A stretch of 64,000 bases of DNA from Bacteroidota bacterium (GTDB lineage: Bacteria; Bacteroidota; Bacteroidia; Flavobacteriales; Weeksellaceae), in NCBI GenBank assembly GCA_023386965.1, contig JAEWIR010000025.1, positions 1-64,000 on the forward strand, in the 5' to 3' direction. This document shows, one piece after another, positions 50,992 to 59,881 of this stretch. The position numbers were made by a program, and so were the translations under genes. Under the pieces are notes generated by a model that ran no database searches, was not told the DNA's origin, and saw only the letters and a list, made by a program, of their open reading frames with translations. How positions within the stretch are numbered: position 1 is the stretch's first letter; each line of letters begins with the position of its first letter.

Positions 50992-53028
50992 TTACTTTAA
51001 AAGTTGATAGGCAATAAATGCCACAATGTAAGCCAGGCCGGTCATAGCTACTGTTTGGATCACGGTCCACCTCCAGCTCCTGGTTTCGCGGTATACCACC
51101 GCAATTGTAGAAATACACTGCATGGCAAAGGCGTAATATATGAGAATTGAGATACCGGTAGCCAGTGTGAAGATCGGTTCACCGTTGGGCCGCACATCGT
51201 TTCGCATTTTATCAATAATCTTTCTTTCTTCGGTATCATCATCCATGCTGTACAGCATGCTCATTGTCCCAACAAACACTTCGCGTGCCGCAAAACTGGT
51301 AATAATTGAAACACCCATTTTCCAGTCATAGCCCAAAGGTTCAAACACCGGTTCTATGGCCTGCCCTACTTTGGTCAGGTAGGAATGGTCCAGATGGACA
51401 TCGGTGGCAACAATTTCACCTTCGTTCCGGGCCGGCCCTACATAACTGATCACCCAGAGTATCATGCTTACAGCAAGTATTATTTTACCGGCACCTGTAA
51501 TAAAGTCCCATACTTTGCCCAGCACCAGCCGAAAATCATAGCCAAAAAGTGGCATCTTATAAAGCGGCAGGTCCATTATCAGAAAAGTCTTACTTTTTTG
51601 CCTGATCACCTTTTTAAGAACAATGGCGGACAAAAGTGCGGCAACAAAGCCAAGAAGGTACATGGCCAGGAGTGCGATCGCTCTGTAATCAATACCCAGG
51701 AAGTTGCCTTCGGGAATAACCAGCGCAATGATGATACTGTACACCGGCAGTCTGGCCGCACAGGTCATGAAAGGCGTAACCAGTATCGTGATAAGGCGTT
51801 CCTTAACATTTTCAATATTCCTGGTGCTCATAATAGCCGGAATAGCACAGGCAACCCCGGATACCAGCGGAACAATACTTTTACCATTCAACCCAAAGGG
51901 CTTCAGGAAACGGTCCATCAGGAAAATCACCCTGGCCATATAACCGGAATCCTCCAGCAAATACAGGAAGTACAGTAATATCCCTATCTGTGGTGCAAAA
52001 ATGACAATCCCGCCCAAACCCGGAATGATGCCCTCCGACAGAAGGCTGTTCAGGGGTCCTTCCGGAAGAAGGCCGGCTACAGTTTCGGAAAGCCAGGCGA
52101 ATCCACTGTCAATCCAGTTCATTGGATATTCGGCCATGAAGAAGACCATCTGGAAGATGAGCAGCAATATAGCCGTAAAGAACACATAACCCCAGAAGCG
52201 GTGGACGAGCAAAGCATCCAGTTTTTCGGTAAGAAACTCCTTTAGCTGGGGCTTTTCGGCAAGTACTTTAGCAACAGTTTTATCAATACTTTGATAGCGG
52301 CGGATGGTTTCCTGAGTCTGCAGCCGTTTGGGGACGATACATTTGTCCTCGCTAAGATTCAACTGTTCGTGCACCGAGTCCAGTTTGCCCATATAGGTTC
52401 CGGAGGAAAGCAGGGTCCAAACCTTGTACTCATTTTTTTCGGTAGTTTGTGCTGCAATTCTCTTAACGGTTTCGCGCTGCTCCAGCGGGATTTCAAAGGA
52501 GATAGCGTGGGCTACCTTAAATTCATTCCGGTGTATAGCCTCGCGCAAGTCGTCAATACCATGCTTCTCTTTGGCATTGGTTTGCAGAATCTTCACATCC
52601 AGTTCCTGAGCAAGTACCTCAAAATTGATGGTAATACCGCGTCTTTCGGCTTCATCCAGCTGGTTGGCCACCAGAAGAAGCGGCACGCCCAAGTCCTGAA
52701 TCTGCCGGAAGAGCAGGAGACCGCGCTTCACATTCATGGCATCCAGGATATAGATCACGCCGGAATAGTTATGGATTTCGTCTACAAGGAACTTGGCAAA
52801 AATGGCCTCATCCTCGGAACTGGGGTAAATACTGTAAGAGCCGGGCAGGTCTATCACCTCTATTTCCTCACCTTCATAGATATAGTTTCCTGAGTGACTG
52901 GCTACAGTCACACCCGCGTAGTTACCGGTTTTTTGCTGACGGTTACAAAGGGCGTTAAAAATTGTTGATTTACCTACGTTGGGATTTCCAACCAGCAGGA
53001 CCTGTTTCTTTTCTCGGGAAGTCTGCAT
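50992..53028 (-). CDS. feoB: ferrous iron transport protein B
   Basis: 678 residues from the ATG at 53028; the 67-codon upstream frame overlaps feoA and is rejected. N-terminal G domain: GNPNVGKST (14-22), DLPGSYSIYPSSEDEAI and NQLDEA (canonical NxxD), followed by the guanine-dissociation-inhibitor helices and a C-terminal membrane domain with two Gate modules (GLLPEGPLNSLLSEGIIPGLGGI, VPLVSGVACAIPAIMSTRNI). Takes up Fe2+ across the inner membrane. Starts 1 nt after feoA. Confidence 0.95.
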   Translation of the reverse strand: MQTSREKKQVLLVGNPNVGKSTIFNALCNRQQKTGNYAGVTVASHSGNYIYEGEEIEVIDLPGSYSIYPSSEDEAIFAKFLVDEIHNYSGVIYILDAMNVKRGLLLFRQIQDLGVPLLLVANQLDEAERRGITINFEVLAQELDVKILQTNAKEKHGIDDLREAIHRNEFKVAHAISFEIPLEQRETVKRIAAQTTEKNEYKVWTLLSSGTYMGKLDSVHEQLNLSEDKCIVPKRLQTQETIRRYQSIDKTVAKVLAEKPQLKEFLTEKLDALLVHRFWGYVFFTAILLLIFQMVFFMAEYPMNWIDSGFAWLSETVAGLLPEGPLNSLLSEGIIPGLGGIVIFAPQIGILLYFLYLLEDSGYMARVIFLMDRFLKPFGLNGKSIVPLVSGVACAIPAIMSTRNIENVKERLITILVTPFMTCAARLPVYSIIIALVIPEGNFLGIDYRAIALLAMYLLGFVAALLSAIVLKKVIRQKSKTFLIMDLPLYKMPLFGYDFRLVLGKVWDFITGAGKIILAVSMILWVISYVGPARNEGEIVATDVHLDHSYLTKVGQAIEPVFEPLGYDWKMGVSIITSFAAREVFVGTMSMLYSMDDDTEERKIIDKMRNDVRPNGEPIFTLATGISILIYYAFAMQCISTIAVVYRETRSWRWTVIQTVAMTGLAYIVAFIAYQLLK

Positions 53029-53029
53029 T

Positions 53030-53287
53030 TCAGTCTGTAATGGATTCCACAATAATGAAACGTGCCTCTTCCTGGCGAAGTGCAATCCGGCTTTTTTCCT
53101 CTCCAAACTCAACATACAGGGGACCGCGGAAGGGTGCCTGATACAAAATGCGGAAAACTGTTCCGGGCAAAAGTCCCATTTCAATGATTTTACCGGGCAT
53201 CTCCAGATGCTCATTATCATATTCCACAATCTTCCCGGAGGTCCTACGCGGGAAGCAGCAAAGTTTGTTGGAAAGATCGTTTTTCAA
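53030..53287 (-). CDS. feoA: ferrous iron transport protein A
   Basis: 85 residues. The SH3-like FeoA domain: MPGKIIEMGLLPGTVFRILYQAPFRGPLYVEFGEEKSRIALRQEEA. Regulates or stabilises FeoB. First gene of feoA-feoB-small protein, with a palindromic operator candidate and a TATATTTG box upstream. Confidence 0.92.
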   Translation of the reverse strand: MKNDLSNKLCCFPRRTSGKIVEYDNEHLEMPGKIIEMGLLPGTVFRILYQAPFRGPLYVEFGEEKSRIALRQEEARFIIVESITD

Positions 53288-53304
53288 GCCTGTAAATTTT
53301 AGTG

Positions 53305-53337
53305 CAAATATACGTTATTTAAATTTAATCTAAATAA
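53305..53337 (-). promoter_or_regulatory. feoA promoter with operator-like palindrome
   Basis: Minus strand TATATTTG (53305-53312) lies 17 nt before the feoA ATG. A TTA triplet 18 nt further upstream resembles the -33 box. Between and across them is a 23-bp palindrome TTATTTA...TAAATAA (53315-53337) with a single mismatched pair and a T at the centre. Its place fits repression by an iron-responsive DtxR- or Fur-type regulator; which one is unknown. Confidence 0.55.
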
Positions 53338-53369
53338 GGAAGACGTGCCTGGGGAGACCGGTAAACACA

Positions 53370-53402
53370 AAAAAGCCCGGCTTACGAGTGTACCGGGCTT
53401 TC
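53370..53402 (-). terminator. terminator after GLPGLI gene 1
   Basis: Minus strand AAAGCCCGG (53393-53401) / CCGGGCTTT (53372-53380), loop of 12 nt, then a T run into TTTGTG. Confidence 0.8.
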
Positions 53403-53424
53403 CAATTATAATGAAGTTAATATG

Positions 53425-54309
53425 TTATTTTTTCTTTCCGCCAGAAGTCGGAATCTCAATTGGATTGTTGTTTGAGCCATAGAAATCCTTGGCAAACTTC
53501 TCCTGATCTTTAATGAATTCACCAATTGTTTTGTCTGAGCCCGGCATCTTACGGCCCATCATCTCAGGTGTCATATACGGACGCATCTCTGCCATTGGGT
53601 CGGCTTTGAAGTTCTCCAGAGATTTCTCAAATTTATCCCGCGCCACAAGCACTACAGTCTGGCTCACCCCATACTTGGAGTTCATCTTTTCGGCGTAGGA
53701 AAGTTCTTCCCAATTATTTACCTTCTTGTTTCCCTTTAAAGTCCAGCTGTAATCCTTCTTACTGTCCTCCACCTTTACAATCAGGCCCGGGAGGCCCGCA
53801 AACTTATAAGGTCCGTCTGTGAAAGGTAACTCTGTCGTAAACCATGCAGTCCATTTACGGCCGCCCATCTCTGTAGTCGCTTTCTGAGTGTTGTATTCAC
53901 CAACTTTCTCCTTTTCGGGCAGAATAGTCCAGTTCAGTTTTGCAGTTTCTTCGTAGCCAAATCTCTTCATGCTGATCTGGTCGGAATAAGTAACCTTCAT
54001 GTCCGGATAAGATTTCTGTACCTTATGGGTAAACTTGGGCATGTGGATTGACTTTGTAATGTCTTTCCAGGCACCGCTCTTCTCCATTGCCTCCACTTCC
54101 AGCTTAATCAGGGAATCCTGTGCGGGCACAGTAAAATCCTGATAGATGGATTTATCGGCTACTATATCAAGAGCAGTCATTACTTTCTCTGTACGCGTTG
54201 AATCCTTTTTCGGTTTGAAAGTCAGTTCATAAAAAAAGCGGTTGGCGGTCTGCTGAGCGTTAAGTGCAAAAAATGCGGTGACCAAAAATAAGCTGAATAA
54301 TCTCTTCAT
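53425..54309 (-). CDS. GLPGLI family protein (copy 1)
   Basis: 294 residues, signal peptide (about 1-19). Carries the family hallmark GLPGLIVKVED after PYKFA, plus MGGRKWTAWFTTELPF, and a C-terminal basic tail ending SGGKKK. The family is Bacteroidetes-specific and exported; function unknown, though members commonly sit next to TonB receptors. This copy is alone, with a palindromic element upstream (54331-54355). Confidence 0.88.
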   Translation of the reverse strand: MKRLFSLFLVTAFFALNAQQTANRFFYELTFKPKKDSTRTEKVMTALDIVADKSIYQDFTVPAQDSLIKLEVEAMEKSGAWKDITKSIHMPKFTHKVQKSYPDMKVTYSDQISMKRFGYEETAKLNWTILPEKEKVGEYNTQKATTEMGGRKWTAWFTTELPFTDGPYKFAGLPGLIVKVEDSKKDYSWTLKGNKKVNNWEELSYAEKMNSKYGVSQTVVLVARDKFEKSLENFKADPMAEMRPYMTPEMMGRKMPGSDKTIGEFIKDQEKFAKDFYGSNNNPIEIPTSGGKKK

Positions 54310-54330
54310 TTCACAATGTTTCTGTATTAG

Positions 54331-54355
54331 TGTAACTGTTTAGCTAAATGTTACA
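54331..54355. promoter_or_regulatory. imperfect palindrome in the divergent GLPGLI/dinB region
   Basis: TGTAAC (54331-54336), a self-complementary TTTAGCTAAA (54339-54348), then GTTACA (54350-54355), with one unpaired base. It is 22-46 nt before GLPGLI copy 1 and could be an operator; no regulator is known. Confidence 0.4.
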
Positions 54356-54418
54356 GTCAAAATTAAATAAAGAAAGTAACCGTTCACTTTATAATTTTTA
54401 ACTTTAAACAAAAAACTT

Positions 54419-54916
54419 ATGGAAACCTTACCTAACCTTAGAAGCGAGTTAAAGCAGGAGTATGAGACTACAAAAAAATTTCTGTCACTCTTCCCGGACG
54501 GCAAAAACGATTATGCGCCACATGACAAAAGCATGAAAATGATGCCGCTGGCCACCCATTTGGTTGAAATATTCGGTTGGCCACATTTTATGATGACGAC
54601 AGATAATCTGGATTTTGCTTCAGGAGATTACAAGCCTGCTGTCCTGACCGACAAGTCGGGACTTGAGCAACTGTTTGAAGCAGAATATGAAAAAAGCATA
54701 AATACACTGAACAGCATGGATGAAGATGATCTGGAAGGCAGCTGGAGCATGAGCATGGGTGAAGAGCTGATTGCCAAATTCAGTAAGTATGAAGCCATAC
54801 GTCATGCTCTGAACCAAATTACGCACCACCGCGCCCAATTGGGCGTGTATTACCGTTTACTTGACATTCCACTACCGGGAAGTTACGGACCAAGTGCAGA
54901 TAATGAAACCTTTTAG
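54419..54916 (+). CDS. DinB family protein
   Basis: 165 residues. Four-helix bundle with the DinB metal positions: THLVEIFGWPHFMM and IRHALNQITHHRAQLGVYYRLLD. DinB-like proteins are thiol- or metal-dependent enzymes of unknown substrate; they are not the DNA polymerase. Divergent from GLPGLI copy 1. Confidence 0.85.
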   Translation: METLPNLRSELKQEYETTKKFLSLFPDGKNDYAPHDKSMKMMPLATHLVEIFGWPHFMMTTDNLDFASGDYKPAVLTDKSGLEQLFEAEYEKSINTLNSMDEDDLEGSWSMSMGEELIAKFSKYEAIRHALNQITHHRAQLGVYYRLLDIPLPGSYGPSADNETF

Positions 54917-54920
54917 ATGA

Positions 54921-54945
54921 AGAAAAGCCCTGCGCGGGCTTTTCT
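54921..54945. terminator. bidirectional terminator between dinB-like gene and GLPGLI copy 2
   Basis: AGAAAAGCCC (54921-54930) / GGGCTTTTCT (54936-54945), loop TGCGC; abuts the stop codon of the convergent gene. Confidence 0.8.
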
Positions 54946-55824
54946 TTATGGTTGGAGTTCTATTTTATTATTGTTGGCAGCCATCCGTTCGCGTGCGGTT
55001 TTCTCCATCACCTTCAAAATATCCTTGGGATCAGAAAATTCTTTTCCGTTTACATTAATTTTAACTGTCGAATTGGGTCGGTTCAGTATTTCACGCATGC
55101 CCTGCACAGGATCGTTTTCATACTGCTTAAGCAGCTTCACGTACTGAGCACGGGTTACATCAAGGGGTTGGCGCGCCAGCAGCGGAATTTCCCTGCCTTT
55201 GGTATCCAAAACTTCCTCTTTAAGTATAGCTACCTTTTTTACACCCTTCAGTTCCATTCTGTGACTTCCAGTGGCGTCTTCCACGGCTACAATAAGTCCG
55301 GGCAATCCATGGAATTTGTAGGGTCCTTCCTGAATGGGAATATCCGGGGTAAACCATGCCGTCCACGTTCTGCCCGCAAATTGGGTAGTGGCTTTCTGCG
55401 CTTTGAATTCCCTGATCTGCTTATTTTCTGAACTGATTTTCCAATCGAGTGGCCGGTCTTCTGTTACCCTGTAACTTTGGTTGCCTATTTCGGTAATCAA
55501 CACCGTTTTATAGGACGGATGACTTTTCTCCACTTTATACCTCACCGCATCACCATAGTTCTGTCTGGAAATGGAAATATTGCCCATGCCCGAAGCCAAC
55601 TGTTTCTTCAGGTTGTCATTCATAATGGAATCCGCATCAAAAGCCGCTTTGCTGTAGTATTTTGATCCTTTATCATCCACGTCCAGATACATCCATTCGG
55701 TCCTTAGGCTGTCCCTCTTTGTAGAATCGGCACGGAAGGAATATTCATAAATAAACCTGTTAAGCTGCGCGGAAGTCATTACCGAAGCAAGAACCAGGAA
55801 AAGGGTAAGCGTTCTCATTGACAT
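54946..55824 (-). CDS. GLPGLI family protein (copy 2)
   Basis: 292 residues from the ATG at 55824 (a second ATG two codons on, at 55818, is equally good). Signal peptide (about 1-18, ending TSAQ), then TTQFAGRTWTAWFTPDIP and PYKFHGLPGLIVAVED. Copy 1 resembles it. It begins 1 nt after the stop of the TonB-dependent receptor gene, so the pair is cotranscribed; this receptor + GLPGLI pairing recurs in Bacteroidetes and suggests the GLPGLI protein works on the receptor's substrate. Confidence 0.88.
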   Translation of the reverse strand: MSMRTLTLFLVLASVMTSAQLNRFIYEYSFRADSTKRDSLRTEWMYLDVDDKGSKYYSKAAFDADSIMNDNLKKQLASGMGNISISRQNYGDAVRYKVEKSHPSYKTVLITEIGNQSYRVTEDRPLDWKISSENKQIREFKAQKATTQFAGRTWTAWFTPDIPIQEGPYKFHGLPGLIVAVEDATGSHRMELKGVKKVAILKEEVLDTKGREIPLLARQPLDVTRAQYVKLLKQYENDPVQGMREILNRPNSTVKINVNGKEFSDPKDILKVMEKTARERMAANNNKIELQP

Positions 55825-55825
55825 G

Positions 55826-58537
55826 TTATTTAAAGTTGAATTTAACAGCAACCATAAACTGACTCGGACGGATCCTGATCTGTTCAAATGAATAAGTGAA
55901 AGCATCATCAAAAACCCTTTCAAAAACCTTCTTGTTTGCGATATTGAGCCATTTCAACTCAAAATCCACCTTTTTTGCGGTCCAGGCGTACTGGTAGGTC
56001 AGGTCGTAAAAGCCGTTTTTAAAATTCTGCTCACCGCTGGAGTAGTTAAGCTGGTCCCAGTTCAGGGTTACGGAATGGTTTTCCACCGGATAGAGTGTAA
56101 GACCCAAATTATGGTTAAAGCTTCCGGTCTCTGAATCTCCAATGCTGCTGCGGTTCTTACCCCACCCGGTAGTGAAATTATAATCCAGCGTCATCCAGGA
56201 GAAATAGGCATTGTTAAGTTTAAAGGTCAGGTTCTGTGTAGAGTTTTTATTCTCGAAGATCTGCCCGCCCCGTGCATTGTCGGAGGTGGAAGTGGAATTT
56301 CGGAAAGACAGGGACAGGTTCGATTTAAACTTTGGAAAATATTTCCCTATTTCCGCACTTTGGGAATTGCTTACCGTCTGGTTATCCTGTTCAATATAAC
56401 TGATGATTCCCAATCCAAAACCCCTGTTCACATCAGCAATAAGATTACGGTCTGTTTGCGAAAGGCTGTAATTTACGTTGAAGAAGAGGTTATTTAACGG
56501 ATTGCGGTATTCCAAACGTGAACCCACCCGTCTTGATTCTGTTTCGGAAAGAGGATTTGCGGGATTCATTGCTGAGAACGAAGTGGGGCGGGACATTAGG
56601 ATTCCGGCGTATAAATCGTCTATGGCAGCGAAATTATAATTCCAGTTACCGCTCACTGCGGCTTTCCAGAACGAAGCAAAGGAATATTGTACAAACCCGG
56701 AAGGTTCAAATGTTGTCCGGTTAAAGCTTTTGTCTACCATACGTGCCGCATCCTCGGCGCGGATCATATTGTGATTGACCGGCAACTGGATTCCGACAGT
56801 CCAGGCTTCCGATTTATAATTCACCCCCAGCCCGACATATGGCACCGCCCGGGTAAAACGAAGGTCATTGGAGAATTCTTCATGACGCTGGCTGGAGGCT
56901 GAATTTGCAAGCTCCAGAATTTCAGAATCCAGGTTGTTGCTGGTATAGTTGAATCCGATTTCCGGTGTAAAGGTCCAGAATTTTTTGGTGAATCCCATTG
57001 TGGCAGAATGATTGGCTTCAAGAGTTTTCATACCGAAGTCCTGAGTAACTGTTGAAAAATCTCCAAACAGATTCTGTACGACCGGTATATTACCGGGACC
57101 TGAAATCTCTTCAGGATAAAATACATAGCTGCCAGGTGCCACCCTCAAAAGCTGATTATCGTCCTGATAGCTGAGATAAGACATTACATTGAGCATTTTG
57201 GATTTCAGCGGGATGATGGTACTCAGTGAATTCTGAAATGAGGTAGTAGGCGAACTCAGCGACTGGCGCGAATCCTTGTTAAGGGAGTTGTTAAGGGAGT
57301 TGTTCAAACTGATAGCGGCACGGTCTTCATTCCAGAACTGGTTAAAGCTGGTCACATTCTTAAAGAATCCCTGCTTGGCATTTTTGGTAAAAATAAGTTC
57401 ACCTTTAGCCTTATTTGTATAAAGGTTATTGTCCCTTACACTTACTTCAGTAAAGTTCTCCTTTTTAAAGAAAGTTTCCTCGTAAGATTCACGTTCCACG
57501 GCGTTGTTTACATAGTTGGCATTTGCCTTAAGTTCCCATTCTTTATTTTTAAAAGGTGTTGTAAGCAGGTTGGCACTAAGGAAGTGGATATTGTTCATCA
57601 GATATCTCTTTTCCGGCAAATTAGGCACGGAGGCACGCTCCACACCCAGCCAGCTGTTTTGCGAGGCATTGCTGCGGCGGCCTTCCCAACGGTTCCCCAT
57701 GGCGAACATATTTCCTTCATTTTCCACGGTTTCCCCGGTGTTATTGGTTTTGTAGTTCACCACCCACTGGTTTTTCTGACCAAAGAACATGGGGGTCAAC
57801 TTTACATTCCAGATGGCAGGATCGGAAATCCCAACCCCTACTTCACCACGCCCCGTCATCGTGACCTGTTTTTTTAGTTTAATGTTAATGGCCGCCTGAT
57901 CCGACGGTACTTTATCCTGAAGAATTTTTACCGGCTGGTGATTCTCCAACACCTCAACTTTCTGTACTGCATCCTTAGGAAGTGCATTGTTCACTACACC
58001 ATAACCTCCTTCCATCAGGTCTTTGCCGTTCACATAAAACTTGGACAGTGGCTGACCCTGATAAAGAATGGAACCATCTTTATTCACCTCTATTCCGGGC
58101 ATTCTTTTTAGAACATCGGCTAAAGTACGGTCATTTTTGGTGTCAAAGGATTGTATGTCATAGGAGATGGTGTCGCCCCGCTTTGTAATAAGGCGGGTCT
58201 TAAGCTGTATCTCCTCAATTTCTGTGGCTTCAGCGCTTAAGGTAAAATCCAGGTTCTGGCTGGTATTCTGCACGCTCTGTGTTACCGGTTTGTGATTGAA
58301 AGCTTTGATCTTCAGGTCCACACTGGAATCTGCCGAAGTAAAAGTAACTTTATACTCTCCCTTACTGTTGGTAATGGCATAGGCAATGATGGCATCCTTC
58401 CCTTTTTCCTCTATGGTTACGCTGGCACTTGGAACTGCATCACCTTCCGAGTTCTTAATTTTGCCGGTAATTGTTTTCTGTGCAAAGGTGATGACTGAGC
58501 AGCACAGCAGCAGGAAAAAGAAGAATTTTGTTTTCAT
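55826..58537 (-). CDS. TonB-dependent receptor-like outer membrane protein
   Basis: 903 residues with a signal peptide. A carboxypeptidase-regulatory-like domain (about 22-110) precedes a plug-like segment (LADVLKRMPGIEVNKDGSILYQG) and a long beta-barrel ending in Phe-Lys (VAVKFNFK). This architecture lacks the full SusC repeats and matches the group whose barrel is annotated as an outer membrane beta-barrel family paired with GLPGLI. Substrate unknown. Two tandem 12-bp units encode the repeat SLNNSLNN (see findings). Confidence 0.88.
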   Translation of the reverse strand: MKTKFFFFLLLCCSVITFAQKTITGKIKNSEGDAVPSASVTIEEKGKDAIIAYAITNSKGEYKVTFTSADSSVDLKIKAFNHKPVTQSVQNTSQNLDFTLSAEATEIEEIQLKTRLITKRGDTISYDIQSFDTKNDRTLADVLKRMPGIEVNKDGSILYQGQPLSKFYVNGKDLMEGGYGVVNNALPKDAVQKVEVLENHQPVKILQDKVPSDQAAINIKLKKQVTMTGRGEVGVGISDPAIWNVKLTPMFFGQKNQWVVNYKTNNTGETVENEGNMFAMGNRWEGRRSNASQNSWLGVERASVPNLPEKRYLMNNIHFLSANLLTTPFKNKEWELKANANYVNNAVERESYEETFFKKENFTEVSVRDNNLYTNKAKGELIFTKNAKQGFFKNVTSFNQFWNEDRAAISLNNSLNNSLNKDSRQSLSSPTTSFQNSLSTIIPLKSKMLNVMSYLSYQDDNQLLRVAPGSYVFYPEEISGPGNIPVVQNLFGDFSTVTQDFGMKTLEANHSATMGFTKKFWTFTPEIGFNYTSNNLDSEILELANSASSQRHEEFSNDLRFTRAVPYVGLGVNYKSEAWTVGIQLPVNHNMIRAEDAARMVDKSFNRTTFEPSGFVQYSFASFWKAAVSGNWNYNFAAIDDLYAGILMSRPTSFSAMNPANPLSETESRRVGSRLEYRNPLNNLFFNVNYSLSQTDRNLIADVNRGFGLGIISYIEQDNQTVSNSQSAEIGKYFPKFKSNLSLSFRNSTSTSDNARGGQIFENKNSTQNLTFKLNNAYFSWMTLDYNFTTGWGKNRSSIGDSETGSFNHNLGLTLYPVENHSVTLNWDQLNYSSGEQNFKNGFYDLTYQYAWTAKKVDFELKWLNIANKKVFERVFDDAFTYSFEQIRIRPSQFMVAVKFNFK
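57281..57304 (-). repeat. in-frame 12-bp tandem repeat in the TonB-dependent receptor gene
   Basis: AAGGGAGTTGTT occurs twice in a row (57281-57292, 57293-57304), with a partial third copy 5' of it. It encodes SLNN-SLNN-SLNK. The unit is four codons, so slippage would keep the frame. Confidence 0.9.
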
Positions 58538-58574
58538 AAATTAGCTTTAGGTCATTAGTAAAGGATTTTGACGA

Positions 58575-58617
58575 GTTGTTACACCACCCTGCAGCCTGCT
58601 GGTGGGAATGTCACAAC
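58575..58617. promoter_or_regulatory. imperfect inverted repeat between the TonB receptor and JmjC-like genes
   Basis: GTTGTTACACCACC (58575-58588) faces GGTGGGAATGTCACAAC (58601-58617); the arms match with one substitution and a 3-nt bulge. A half-site AATGTCACA resembles AATGTTACA in the palindrome before GLPGLI copy 1. It may be an operator shared by the divergent genes. Confidence 0.35.
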
Positions 58618-58684
58618 GGGGTGTGCGCATAAATGTAAGTGGCCAGCCAAATAAATTAATAATTTAGCCGTCAAATTATAAGAA

Positions 58685-59575
58685 ATGGGCATCATATATA
58701 AGCCGATAGACGTGGTGGAAGACATCACTAAAGAGGAATTCTATACCAAGTACCTCAAGCCCAGAAAACCTGTGGTTATACGCAATATGGCGCGTAACTG
58801 GCCGGCATATCAAAAGTGGACACTGGATTACCTGAAGGAAACCATTGGCGATATTGAGGTACCACTGCATGACTCCTCCAAAGCAGATCCTGCAGCGCCC
58901 ATCAACGCTCCGGCCACAAAAATGCTGTTCGGGAAATATCTGGATCTCATTAAAGAAAAACCTACTGATCTCCGCATATTCCTGTTTGACCCTATCAAGG
59001 CGTCTCCCGAACTACAGCGTGATTTTGTTGCTCCAAGAGAGCTTATGGGCGGCTTTCTGGATAAATACCCCAATATGTTCTTTGGCGGTAAAGGTTCTGT
59101 AACCTTCCTTCATTACGATATAGACCTGGCACATATTTTCCACACCCATTTTAACGGCAGGAAGCATATTTTACTGTTTGAAAACAAGTGGAAGAAAAGG
59201 CTGTACAAAATGCCGTTTGCAACCTATGCCATGGAGGATTTCGACATTTCTAACCCGGATCTGGAAAAATTTCCTGCACTGAACGGCATTGAGGGTATAG
59301 AATGCTATCTGGAGCATGGTGATACCCTGTTTATGCCTACCGGCTACTGGCACTGGATGAAGTACCTGGACGGGAGTTTCTCGATTTCACTGCGGGCCTG
59401 GGACAATTCGTTGGCGGTAAAAGCACGTTCGCTTATCAACTTAACTGTACAGCGAAACTTCGATAATCTGATGAAACGTCTTTTCAAAAAAAGATACATG
59501 GACTGGAAGGAGAAACGGGCCATCGCAAATGCGGAGTATGCACTGAAAAAAAACCGTCCGAAAAGATCTCTTTAA
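58685..59575 (+). CDS. JmjC-like cupin protein (Fe(II)/2-oxoglutarate dioxygenase fold)
   Basis: 296 residues. N-terminal half LKPRKPVVIRNMARNWPAYQKW and then the metal triad H143-x-D145 (FLHYDIDL) and H223 (TGYWHWMKY), as in JmjC/FIH-type hydroxylases. The end is basic (KKRYMDWKEKRA, KKNRPKRSL). The group includes ribosomal and histone-arginyl hydroxylases; here the substrate is unknown. Overlaps the convergent small membrane gene by 4 nt. Confidence 0.8.
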   Translation: MGIIYKPIDVVEDITKEEFYTKYLKPRKPVVIRNMARNWPAYQKWTLDYLKETIGDIEVPLHDSSKADPAAPINAPATKMLFGKYLDLIKEKPTDLRIFLFDPIKASPELQRDFVAPRELMGGFLDKYPNMFFGGKGSVTFLHYDIDLAHIFHTHFNGRKHILLFENKWKKRLYKMPFATYAMEDFDISNPDLEKFPALNGIEGIECYLEHGDTLFMPTGYWHWMKYLDGSFSISLRAWDNSLAVKARSLINLTVQRNFDNLMKRLFKKRYMDWKEKRAIANAEYALKKNRPKRSL

Positions 59576-59856
59576 AGTCCGGCGAGTGTGGCAAAAATCA
59601 TGATCAGAAGGCTGATCACATTGATGATAAGTGGAGTTAAAAACCCTGACTTTTCCGAGCGCCTGCGGGAAAACAAGGTTCCGTAAATGACGGTCTGCGC
59701 TACTACAGCCAAAATAACCGGTAGGGTAAGTAGCTCCAATATTCCCTGAAGAATATTAGCTGTACCTTCGGAAGGTGTATATGGAACCGCGGACATAAAA
59801 ATGAGGCTGCTTACGTAAAACAGACACAGTAAACTCAGCAGAATTTTATAGTTCAT
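59572..59856 (-). CDS. small membrane protein, unknown function
   Basis: 94 residues with three hydrophobic helices (about 4-24, 36-61, 73-92) and a basic loop SRRRSEKSG. No family recognised. 25 nt downstream of the M14 carboxypeptidase gene on the same strand and may share its transcript. Confidence 0.5.
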   Translation of the reverse strand: MNYKILLSLLCLFYVSSLIFMSAVPYTPSEGTANILQGILELLTLPVILAVVAQTVIYGTLFSRRRSEKSGFLTPLIINVISLLIMIFATLAGL

Positions 59857-59881
59857 GAAATGAATTTAATTATGATATGAG

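Noticed and set aside
53029..53229. Upstream extension of the feoB frame
   Set aside because: It overlaps feoA in another frame; feoB starts 1 nt after feoA in the ordinary way.
58546..58562. TTTA-N9-TAAA motif before the TonB receptor gene as a second iron operator
   Set aside because: Only the outer 4 bp pair; the inner bases do not match the feo palindrome.
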